Source of the DNA: Lawsonibacter sp.
GTDB lineage: Bacteria > Bacillota > Clostridia > Oscillospirales > Oscillospiraceae
Reading direction: 5' to 3'
Assembly (NCBI GenBank): GCA_020025455.1
Contig: JAHHSC010000071.1
Span: 1 to 6,621 of the forward strand
Length of the DNA stretch: 6,621 bases
Position 1 is the stretch's first letter, and the number at the start of each line of letters is the position of its first letter. Of the stretch, positions 1 to 5,441 are shown piece by piece. Both the position numbers and the translations under genes were made by a program. Below the pieces are notes generated by a model. That model worked only from the letters and a program-made list of their open reading frames with translations. It was not told where the DNA came from and ran no database searches.

Positions 1-143
1 CATCTTAAATCCCTGGTAAAACCAACAAACCCTTTGCTTTTACAGGAATTTTACCTAATTTTGAATACAGCTTTGAACCGGGTGAGTATACTACAACTGT
101 TGTGAAAAATTTGGCATTGCTCTTCTGAGGAGGACACCGAGGC
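1..143 (+). promoter_or_regulatory. AT-rich upstream region of the transporter cluster, with possible promoter
   Basis: This stretch is visibly more AT-rich than the genes that follow and holds no convincing gene. One forward frame is open from the window edge to a stop at 103-105, but 34 codons of unremarkable composition do not support a call. TATACT at 87-92 is a fair -10 box. The best -35 candidate, TTGAAT at 61-66, is 20 bases upstream, which is longer than the usual 16-18. The promoter is therefore tentative, and transcription may start outside the window. Confidence 0.3.
93..103. promoter_or_regulatory. short perfect palindrome, possible operator
   Basis: ACAAC-T-GTTGT is a perfect inverted repeat with a one-base centre. 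It lies directly after the candidate -10 box TATACT (87-92), so it would cover the transcription start if that box is real. Repressors of the LacI or GntR type often bind there in sugar operons. With 5-base arms it could also be chance, and no second copy was seen in the window. Confidence 0.2.
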
Positions 144-983
144 ATGAAATCGAAACAAAAAACCACTACACTCCTAAGATGCGGCGGCTGTGCGATACTC
201 TTGTTTGTAACGTTGTTCCCCATCTATTGGCTGCTGGCCATGGCCATCCGTCCCACGGACGAGATGAGCGGACACATCTCCCTGATCCCAGGCGCGCTGA
301 CCCTTGAACATTTCAGCCAGCTGTTTACCGATAAGGGGTTTGGACAGGCGATCCTCAACAGCCTGCAGACCACCGGTATCTCCCTGGTTATTTCGCTGAT
401 GATTGGCATCTGTGCAGCCTACATTATCGCCCGCCGACGCTTCAATTTCGGCTTGAAGCGCCCCCTTACATATTGGGTGCTGCTGGTTCGCGTGCTGCCC
501 CCGGTGGCCTTCACCATTCCCCTTTACACCATGTTCAGCAAGGCTGGAATCCTCAATGGCAAGCTGCCGGTCATCCTTGCCTGCGTCCTGATCAATGTTC
601 CGCTGATTATTTGGTTCCTCATCAGCTTCTTCCGGGATCTGCCGGAGGAAATTGAGGAGAGTGCAAAGGTGGACGGCGCAACGGAGTGGCAGCTCTTTGT
701 GCGAATCGTGCTGCCTTTGGTGGCCCCGGGGATTGCCGCTGTGGCCATGCTCTCGTTTATGTATGCCTGGAATGAGTACACCTATACCGTCATCTTTACG
801 CGCAGTCCCTCCAACTACACTGTGCCTCTGGCCCTGTCAGTACTAAACACGGAGGACAGCCTGACCAACTTCGGTCTCGTGGCTGCCGGTGGTGTGATTT
901 CCGTTATTCCCATTATGTTGTTTGTAATCTTTGCGCAGAACTACTTGATTGCCGGTCTTTCAAGCGGCGCTGTCAAAGAATAA
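144..983 (+). CDS. CUT1-family carbohydrate ABC transporter permease, MalG-like
   Basis: This is an inner-membrane channel subunit of a binding-protein-dependent importer, 279 residues, the usual length for MalG/UgpE-type permeases. About six membrane segments are visible, roughly at residues 13-35, 72-96, 109-131, 140-162, 187-211 and 243-267. The cytoplasmic EAA loop, which docks on the ATPase, starts near Glu172 (ESAKVDG, with the invariant Gly at 178) and runs on to the LPLVAPG segment. The Arg-Pro-Thr-Asp-Glu segment after the first helix matches the Lys-Pro-x-x-Glu seen there in MalG relatives. The start is supported by GAGGAGG at 127-133, ten bases before the ATG. It is the first gene of the cluster in view; its partner permease lies downstream beyond the binding-protein gene. 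Substrate specificity cannot be inferred from this subunit. Confidence 0.95.
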   Translation: MKSKQKTTTLLRCGGCAILLFVTLFPIYWLLAMAIRPTDEMSGHISLIPGALTLEHFSQLFTDKGFGQAILNSLQTTGISLVISLMIGICAAYIIARRRFNFGLKRPLTYWVLLVRVLPPVAFTIPLYTMFSKAGILNGKLPVILACVLINVPLIIWFLISFFRDLPEEIEESAKVDGATEWQLFVRIVLPLVAPGIAAVAMLSFMYAWNEYTYTVIFTRSPSNYTVPLALSVLNTEDSLTNFGLVAAGGVISVIPIMLFVIFAQNYLIAGLSSGAVKE

Positions 984-1016
984 CAAAATTTCCCATTGAT
1001 CTATCAAATTACATTT

Positions 1017-1022
1017 AGGAGG
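1017..1022 (+). promoter_or_regulatory. ribosome binding site of the substrate-binding protein gene
   Basis: AGGAGG is a perfect Shine-Dalgarno core ten bases before the ATG at 1033. It lies in the 49-base gap after the permease gene. That gap shows no terminator, so the two genes are probably co-transcribed. Confidence 0.8.
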
Positions 1023-1032
1023 ATGTCCCCAT

Positions 1033-2301
1033 ATGAAGAAACTACTTACCACCCTTTTGAGTGCCGCTATGGCTCTGTCGCTGGTCGCTTGCGGCGGTCA
1101 GACCTCCAACGGAGGAACCAGCACTGGCGGAAGCGCCGACGGCAGCAACAGCGCACCCACCAAGATGACCCTGCTTCTGCGTGGCGGTACCTATGGTGAG
1201 TCTCTGCAGGCCCGTCTGCCCGCTTTTGAGAAGGAGCACAACGTGGATATCGAGGTCCAGCTGCTCTCCTTTGACGACCTGCACACCGGCATTGCCCTGG
1301 ATGCTGTGAATCCCACCGGCACCTATGATCTGTGCATGGTGGACGGCTCCTGGATGGCTGAGTTCACCTCGAACGGGGTTCTGGCCAACCTGAGCGACAT
1401 GGGTTACAGCTTTGACGACGACATTATCCCCGCCACTACCTCTATCTGCAAGGTGGACGAGGACATCTATCTGGCCCCCTACTTCGGCAATGTTACCGTT
1501 ATGATGTATAATAAGCAGCTCATCGCCGATGCCGGCTATGCCCCCGAGGATATCGACAGCTTTGCTGATATCATGGATATTGCGCAAAAGACCCGTGCAG
1601 CCGACGCCGGCAAGAACGGCTTCCTGCTCCGCGGCGGCAGCGCAGACAATATTGTTTCCGACTTCCTGTCCCACCTGCTGGTTCACGGCGGCTGGGTTGT
1701 GGACGAAAACAATCAGCCCACTGTGAACACCCCTGAGTTCAAGGCTGCTATGGAGGAGTATCTGGAGCTCTATCGTGTGGGCAGCACGCTGGACAAGGAC
1801 GACATCGTGGCTTCTGTCAGCGGCGGCAAGACCGCTCTGGCTCAGATCTGGCCCGGCTGGTATGTTCCCACCGCTGATGGCACCGCCAACTACACCACCA
1901 TTCCCACCAAGCTGACCGACGATTCTCAGGCTGAGGATGCCGTGGCCCTCCAGGGTGTGTGGTGCATCGGTATCCCCAACAACGCCCCCCACAAGGATCT
2001 GGCTCTTGAGCTGCTGAAGTACGTGATGAGCCCCGAGGTTCAGCTGGCTTCCATCGAGGACGGCGGTGTGCCCTGCCGTTACTCCTGCCTGACGAATGAG
2101 ACCGTTCTGGAGACCTATCCCCACCTGAAGACGGTCTGCGGCGCTCTGGAGACTGGCGTGTATCGTCCCGCCATTGCAGAGTGGACCGAATTCACCAATA
2201 TCCTGGGCACCGAGATGGACAATATCATCCAGGGGACCAAGTCCCTGGACAATGGTCTGGCCGACGCCCAGGCCGCTCTGGAAAAGCTGATGGCGGGCTG
2301 A
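1033..2301 (+). CDS. extracellular solute-binding lipoprotein of a CUT1 sugar ABC importer
   Basis: This is the substrate-capturing component, predicted to be anchored to the outer face of the cytoplasmic membrane; 422 residues, typical of family 1 solute-binding proteins. The N-terminus has two lysines, a hydrophobic stretch and the lipobox LVAC, placing the lipidated cysteine at residue 20. A flexible Gly/Ser/Thr-rich linker runs to about residue 43, and the binding domain begins at the KMTLLLRGG strand. The segment with IYLAPYFGNVTVMMYNKQL is typical of maltose- or glycerol-phosphate-binding protein relatives, where the middle of the protein forms the hinge and the ligand cleft. Several tryptophans (for example WPGWY) could stack on a sugar ring. 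Codon use is strongly biased to C/G-ending codons, consistent with high expression. A hairpin directly downstream may raise its yield over the next permease. The ligand is unknown. Confidence 0.95.
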   Translation: MKKLLTTLLSAAMALSLVACGGQTSNGGTSTGGSADGSNSAPTKMTLLLRGGTYGESLQARLPAFEKEHNVDIEVQLLSFDDLHTGIALDAVNPTGTYDLCMVDGSWMAEFTSNGVLANLSDMGYSFDDDIIPATTSICKVDEDIYLAPYFGNVTVMMYNKQLIADAGYAPEDIDSFADIMDIAQKTRAADAGKNGFLLRGGSADNIVSDFLSHLLVHGGWVVDENNQPTVNTPEFKAAMEEYLELYRVGSTLDKDDIVASVSGGKTALAQIWPGWYVPTADGTANYTTIPTKLTDDSQAEDAVALQGVWCIGIPNNAPHKDLALELLKYVMSPEVQLASIEDGGVPCRYSCLTNETVLETYPHLKTVCGALETGVYRPAIAEWTEFTNILGTEMDNIIQGTKSLDNGLADAQAALEKLMAG

Positions 2302-2337
2302 TCCCCACATAGCCTAACCAGACTTACCGTTTTCGTA

Positions 2338-2374
2338 GCGGCCGGGATGCCCAACAGCGTCCCGGCCGTATTTT
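2338..2374 (+). terminator. hairpin with T-run after the binding-protein gene, likely partial terminator
   Basis: The arms CGGCCGGGA (2339-2347) and TCCCGGCCG (2360-2368) pair perfectly. The stem extends inward by T-G wobble, G-C and C-G pairs to a six-base loop (2351-2356). TATTTT follows at once at 2369-2374. This looks like an intrinsic terminator inside the cluster. Since the other permease follows in the same direction, partial read-through would give more binding protein than channel, a common arrangement in ABC importer operons. The T-run is short, which fits incomplete termination. Confidence 0.7.
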
Positions 2375-2410
2375 GCAGAGTCCCGCAACGGGGTAAGCTC
2401 TCAATCATAA

Positions 2411-2417
2411 GAGGGAG
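2411..2417 (+). promoter_or_regulatory. ribosome binding site of the MalF-like permease gene
   Basis: GAGGGAG lies six bases before the ATG at 2424, within a short AT-rich stretch after the terminator-like hairpin. No convincing separate promoter is visible between the hairpin and this site, so expression by read-through is the simplest reading. Confidence 0.7.
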
Positions 2418-2423
2418 TAATAT

Positions 2424-3317
2424 ATGAAACACTCAACATCAAACTTGAAGCGAACCAATCCATCTGCCAAGCGCTTTGCAATGTGCATGGTGCTGCCCAC
2501 TCTGGTCGTGCTGCTGATTATGACGGCTTACCCGCTTCTTTCCACATTCATATATAGTTTTACGGACTATAATTACTTAAAGGGCGCCGATAGTGCAAAA
2601 TTTGTTTTGTTTGAAAACTACACTTCGCTCTTTGAAAACGGCTATTTTCGCCAGGCAACCTGGAACACCATCCTGTTTACCCTCTTAGCGGTCGTACTTG
2701 AAATGGGATTTGGTCTGTTGATTGCGGTGTTTGTTAACAGCCTGGGTCGTGGTCAAAAGACGATGCGGACCCTGATCCTGCTGCCGTATCTGCTGCCCGC
2801 TGTTACGGTCGCGCTCAGCTGGCGCATGCTGCTCTCTGCCAATTACGGCATTGTCAACCAGGCGCTTGAGGCACTCAACCTGCCGGTATTCAACTGGTTT
2901 ATGGACACCAAAACCGCCTTTGGGACCATCCTCCTGATCGACGTGTGGCAGAATGTTCCCTTTGTTTTCCTGCTGCTGTATGCTGCGCTGCAAGCGGTGC
3001 CGTCCGGGCAATATGAAGCGGCTTGCATTGATGGTGCCGGCGTATTTCAGAAGTTTTGGTATGTTACCATTCCAAATATAAAAAGCTCGCTGGCTCTTTG
3101 TGCCCTGCTTCGTACGATTGATACGTTCCGGCTGTTTGAAAAGGTCAACGTTTTGACTGGCGGCGGCCCGGCTGGTACAACATCCACCATTACACAGTTC
3201 CTTTATAACTACGGAATCAAGTCTTTGGACTTCGGCTTTGGAAGCGCAGGCGCCATTGTTATGACTGTGTTTGTTCTGATTTTGTCATCGCTTTACATTA
3301 AGCGTGCCATTCAGTAA
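2424..3317 (+). CDS. CUT1-family sugar ABC transporter permease, MalF/UgpA-like
   Basis: This is the second channel subunit, expected to pair with the MalG-like permease in the cytoplasmic membrane. It has 297 residues, the normal size for the six-helix UgpA/MsmF type (shorter than enterobacterial MalF, which has extra domains). After a basic N-terminus the first membrane segment spans about residues 20-43 and includes the family-typical TAYPLLSTFIYSFTDYN. The EAA loop begins at Glu198 (EAACIDG, invariant Gly at 204) and continues into the VTIPN segment. The C-terminal part carries LTGGGPAGTTSTI, a hallmark of this permease branch. Codon use is more mixed than in the binding-protein gene. A 34-base gap with no terminator leads to the metallo-hydrolase gene, suggesting one transcript. 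Confidence 0.95.
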   Translation: MKHSTSNLKRTNPSAKRFAMCMVLPTLVVLLIMTAYPLLSTFIYSFTDYNYLKGADSAKFVLFENYTSLFENGYFRQATWNTILFTLLAVVLEMGFGLLIAVFVNSLGRGQKTMRTLILLPYLLPAVTVALSWRMLLSANYGIVNQALEALNLPVFNWFMDTKTAFGTILLIDVWQNVPFVFLLLYAALQAVPSGQYEAACIDGAGVFQKFWYVTIPNIKSSLALCALLRTIDTFRLFEKVNVLTGGGPAGTTSTITQFLYNYGIKSLDFGFGSAGAIVMTVFVLILSSLYIKRAIQ

Positions 3318-3351
3318 ATGACTTGCAAAACAGATTGGACAGGTTGGTAAA

Positions 3352-4365
3352 ATGAAGATCACATTTTTTAACGTAGGCTATGGAGAGGCCATTTGGGTGG
3401 AATGTCCCGATCCGAAGCACCCCGGTGCCGCCTTCAATCTATTGATCGACGGCGGCAGTGCCATGGAGCAGGAATACGAGGACCGCTCCACCGGCCGGCT
3501 TCCTCTGATCGAACATCTGGAGCGTGCCGGAGTCGATCACGTGGATGGAATCATTCTGACCCACATCCATGAAGACCATGTGTGCGGTATGCTTCCGGTC
3601 GTTCGGAGATTTCCCCCCAAGTGCTTGTGGCAGATTTTCCCCCCGGATTTTCACAGCAGCCTGCCCCCGCTTCCAGATATCCTGCCGGAAAATCCTGATC
3701 GCGCCAAATTTGCCGCATCCCTCCGCGACTGGAAGGCCCTGGTTACCTTGGTCGAGGAACAGGGCGGTGAGATACATACGGCCAGAGCGGATGACAAGCT
3801 GACTGCCTGCCCCGATCTGGATATCCAGGTCCTCTCCCCCAACGCACTGCGGGCGGACGCGGTGGCAGAGCGCATCAAAGACCTCTTTTATACCCAGGAG
3901 CCCCAGGCCTTTTTGGAAAAATTGGCGGTTCTGGACCAAGGCATGAACAATTTCAGCCTGGTCCTCCGATTGGATTGGGCTGGGCATCGGATTCTTCTTC
4001 CGGGCGATACCAACAAGGCGGGATATCAGGGCATCCCACAGGATGCACTTCGGGCCGATGTCTTTAAGATCGGCCACCACGGTCAGGCGGATGGGGCGGA
4101 CGAGGAACTGCTGCGGGTGGTTGCCCCGCAGATCGTAGTCTGCTGTGCCTCCAGTGACCGGCGCCATGGGAGTGCCAACCCGGAATTGATGGCTATGGTT
4201 CACAATTTTGGTGCCAAACTCTGCTGCTCGGATTGTCCCTCGCTGCCTGACGGACTTCCCCCGGTACCCCCTCACCGAGCTTTGGTGCTGGAATTCAGCC
4301 GGGAAACGGCAATCAAGAGCCACTATCTTGGAATGGAAGGAGAGGTCTTGGATGAAGAACTATGA
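3352..4365 (+). CDS. MBL-fold metallo-hydrolase, ComEC/Rec2-like stand-alone domain
   Basis: A predicted soluble cytoplasmic metallo-beta-lactamase-fold enzyme of 337 residues, with no signal peptide or membrane segments. The N-terminal MKITFFNVGYGEAIWV matches the opening strand of the ComEC/Rec2-like branch (usually DVGQGDA, here NVGYGEA). LLIDGGS follows near residues 30-37. The metal-binding motif H-x-H-x-D-H is intact at His71, His73, Asp75 and His76. Gly218-Asp219-Thr220 supplies the next metal-ligand motif, and Gly241-His242-His243-Gly244 the late histidine motif typical of this branch. It should therefore be catalytically competent, probably with two metal ions. Family members include nucleases, phosphodiesterases and lactonases, so the reaction is open. 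The ribosome binding site is weak (AGG at 3341-3343), but the start is fixed by the conserved N-terminus. Its stop lies inside the kinase gene, so the two are probably translationally coupled. Confidence 0.88.
   Translation: MKITFFNVGYGEAIWVECPDPKHPGAAFNLLIDGGSAMEQEYEDRSTGRLPLIEHLERAGVDHVDGIILTHIHEDHVCGMLPVVRRFPPKCLWQIFPPDFHSSLPPLPDILPENPDRAKFAASLRDWKALVTLVEEQGGEIHTARADDKLTACPDLDIQVLSPNALRADAVAERIKDLFYTQEPQAFLEKLAVLDQGMNNFSLVLRLDWAGHRILLPGDTNKAGYQGIPQDALRADVFKIGHHGQADGADEELLRVVAPQIVVCCASSDRRHGSANPELMAMVHNFGAKLCCSDCPSLPDGLPPVPPHRALVLEFSRETAIKSHYLGMEGEVLDEEL
4337..4342 (+). promoter_or_regulatory. ribosome binding site that decides the kinase start
   Basis: AAGGAG, inside the end of the metallo-hydrolase gene, lies nine bases before the ATG at 4352. 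The kinase frame is open back to an ATG at 4208, but the 48 extra codons overlap the hydrolase frame and resemble no PfkB N-terminus. The protein from 4352 begins with the expected first strand, DVLVIGPVSLD. The downstream start is therefore preferred. Confidence 0.75.
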
Positions 4366-5245
4366 TGTCTTGGTCATCGGCCCGGTTTCCCTGGATCACA
4401 ATATTGACTGTGAGGGAAATGAGCGCCATGAGTTGGGAGGTGCCGTAGTCGCCTCTGGCTTTGCGGCGGCCCGAAGCGGCGCCCGTACCGCGGTGTTTAC
4501 GAAGTCCAATCCGGCGGACGCCGATGTGCAAGCCCGCTTTGCCGGTTCCGGGGCGGATGTGTACTGGGCTGCTTCCTCGGCTACCTGCGCAATTCGGAAC
4601 CAGTATTTTACTCCGGACAAGGAGAAACGGCAGTGCACGTCCCTTGGCGTGTGCGATCCATTTACCTTTCAGGAGCTGCCTGCGGTTAAGGCGGATATCT
4701 ATCATTTCGCCGGGCTTGTATATGGCGACTTTGATGGCGCGCTCTTTAAGCAGGCTGCCGAGCATGGCAAGGTAGCCGTGGATGTACAGTGCCTGCTCCG
4801 CTGTGTGGAGCCGGATGGATCGATGGGGTTCCACGATTGGAGCGAAAAGACCCAATACCTGCCTTATATCGACTATCTTAAGACCGATGCGGCAGAAGCA
4901 GAGATCCTCACCGGCCTGCGCGACCGCGAGGAAGCCGCCCGCCTGCTGCACAGTTGGGGTGCTAAGGAAGTTCTCATTACCCACAATACTGAAGTGTTGG
5001 TCTATGATGGACAGCGGGTTTACACCTGCCCCATCAAGGCGCGCAGTCTGGTGGGCCGCACCGGGCGGGGCGATACGACGTTTGCCGGATACATTACCGA
5101 ACGGCAGCGAACCGGGGTTGCCCAGGCTCTGCTCTACGCCACGGCACTGGTTTCCCTGAAAATGGAGACCCCAGGCCCCTATCAGGGGACCCGGGAGGAT
5201 GTGCTGGATTACATCCGGACGTTTTATGGAACGGCGGCTGAATGA
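4352..5245 (+). CDS. PfkB (ribokinase)-family carbohydrate kinase
   Basis: A predicted cytoplasmic ATP-dependent kinase of 297 residues, the normal size for the PfkB/ribokinase family, which phosphorylates hydroxyls of sugars, polyols or nucleosides. It opens with the strand DVLVIGPVSLDHNID. The N-terminal family motif appears as LGGAVVASGFAAARSGARTAVF (Gly29-Gly30 onward). The metal/phosphate motif, usually Asn-x-x-Glu, is Asp179-x-x-Glu182 (KTDAAEAEILTG, compare KPNxxEAEILTG in ribokinases). The C-terminal signature is GRTGRGDTTFAGY, with the catalytic base predicted at Asp241. The usual Gly-Ala-Gly-Asp is Gly-Arg-Gly-Asp here, with Arg239 in the anion hole, and the segment before it is Gly-Arg-Thr where many members have Asp-Thr-Thr. 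This suggests a divergent subfamily. Its start overlaps the hydrolase gene by 14 bases, which supports a shared pathway. The substrate is not predictable by eye. Confidence 0.9.
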   Translation: MKNYDVLVIGPVSLDHNIDCEGNERHELGGAVVASGFAAARSGARTAVFTKSNPADADVQARFAGSGADVYWAASSATCAIRNQYFTPDKEKRQCTSLGVCDPFTFQELPAVKADIYHFAGLVYGDFDGALFKQAAEHGKVAVDVQCLLRCVEPDGSMGFHDWSEKTQYLPYIDYLKTDAAEAEILTGLRDREEAARLLHSWGAKEVLITHNTEVLVYDGQRVYTCPIKARSLVGRTGRGDTTFAGYITERQRTGVAQALLYATALVSLKMETPGPYQGTREDVLDYIRTFYGTAAE

Positions 5246-5318
5246 CCAAACGAAATCCTGTAAACGATCAAAGCAATCTGTTGTCCCCTCCACATTATGG
5301 GCCTTCAGAAGCGAAAAA

Positions 5319-5324
5319 GGGAGG
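5319..5324 (+). promoter_or_regulatory. orphaned ribosome binding site far upstream of the ATPase start
   Basis: GGGAGG, preceded by five A bases (5314-5318), is followed by AACATA and would be a textbook ribosome binding site for an ATG about six to eight bases on. No start codon is there, and the ATPase ATG is 117 bases downstream. The nearest GGAGG to that ATG (5414-5418) is 23 bases away, too far for normal use. It may be the original site, displaced by an insertion. Confidence 0.45.
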
Positions 5325-5332
5325 AACATAAC

Positions 5333-5346
5333 CCGCCGGCCGGCGG
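5333..5346. repeat. 14-base perfect palindrome
   Basis: CCGCCGGCCGGCGG reads the same on both strands. It forms the left edge of the inverted-repeat block before the ATPase, and its second half takes part in the long-range pairing with 5423-5434. With no loop it is unlikely to be a hairpin on its own; it could be a protein site or the end of an inserted element. Confidence 0.5.
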
Positions 5347-5373
5347 TGCGGCAGTGTGGAGGTCTGTCGCAAT

Positions 5374-5400
5374 CCGGTCAGAGGTTTGCCCTCTGACCGG
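5374..5400 (+). repeat. perfect 11-base-pair hairpin in the ATPase leader
   Basis: CCGGTCAGAGG (5374-5384) pairs without mismatch with CCTCTGACCGG (5390-5400) around the loop TTTGC. The RNA stem would be very stable. The bases after it (GAGGTACGCA) contain no T-run, so it does not look like a standard intrinsic terminator. It could stabilise an mRNA end, mark a processing site, or be the core of a palindromic repeat element. Confidence 0.75.
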
Positions 5401-5441
5401 GAGGTACGCAAGCGGAGGCGAGCGCACCACGGCCTAAGACT

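Larger units (their letters stand above)
5332..5434. repeat. inverted-repeat-bounded block, possible small palindromic element or structured leader
   Basis: The ends can pair: GGCCG (5338-5342) and GGTGCG (5345-5350) are complementary to CGGCC (5430-5434) and CGCACC (5423-5428), with a two-against-one base internal loop. Inside lies the perfect hairpin at 5374-5400, and TAA occurs just outside both ends (5329-5331 and 5435-5437). Terminal inverted repeats plus short flanking direct repeats resemble a miniature mobile or REP-like element. The three-base repeat alone could be chance. The alternative is a cis-acting RNA leader. No second copy was seen in this window. Confidence 0.4.
5246..5441 (+). 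other. 196-base gap before the ATPase, with nested inverted repeats
   Basis: No gene is supported here. The first part (5246-5313) shows nothing recognisable. A strong ribosome binding site follows at 5319-5324, then a block of inverted repeats (about 5332-5434), then the ATPase ATG at 5442. Only the hairpin at 5374-5400 is strong, and no T-run follows it, so it is not an ordinary intrinsic terminator. Translating upstream in the ATPase frame meets a TGA at 5394-5396 with no ATG, GTG or TTG between, so 5442 is the first possible start. Confidence 0.6.

Noticed and set aside
1..105. Possible tail of an upstream gene, open in frame 1 from the window edge
   Set aside because: Only 34 codons in an AT-rich stretch with no recognisable C-terminus; this much open sequence is expected by chance.
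1042..2310. Long antisense open frame opposite the binding-protein gene
   Set aside because: It mirrors the frame of a gene with strong C/G-ending codon bias, which removes antisense stops. The protein is low in recognisable motifs, and no ribosome binding site precedes it.
4208..4351. 48-codon N-terminal extension of the kinase
   Set aside because: It lies wholly inside the metallo-hydrolase gene, has no PfkB-like sequence, and a good ribosome binding site sits before the ATG at 4352.
3439..5329. Antisense open frames opposite the metallo-hydrolase and kinase genes
   Set aside because: Both are shadows of well-supported forward genes with intact catalytic motifs; the antisense translations show no domain features.
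5199..5396. Small forward open frame spanning the kinase end and the gap
   Set aside because: It begins inside the kinase gene in another frame, has no ribosome binding site, and its translation is Arg/Ser-rich without motifs. Its end falls in the 5374-5400 hairpin.
5374..5400. Intrinsic terminator after the kinase gene
   Set aside because: The stem is perfect, but purine-rich sequence and no T-run follows, so standard intrinsic termination is unlikely.
5332..5434. CRISPR repeat or known riboswitch
   Set aside because: There are no regularly spaced direct repeats, and I could not match the region to the conserved core of any riboswitch class I know.
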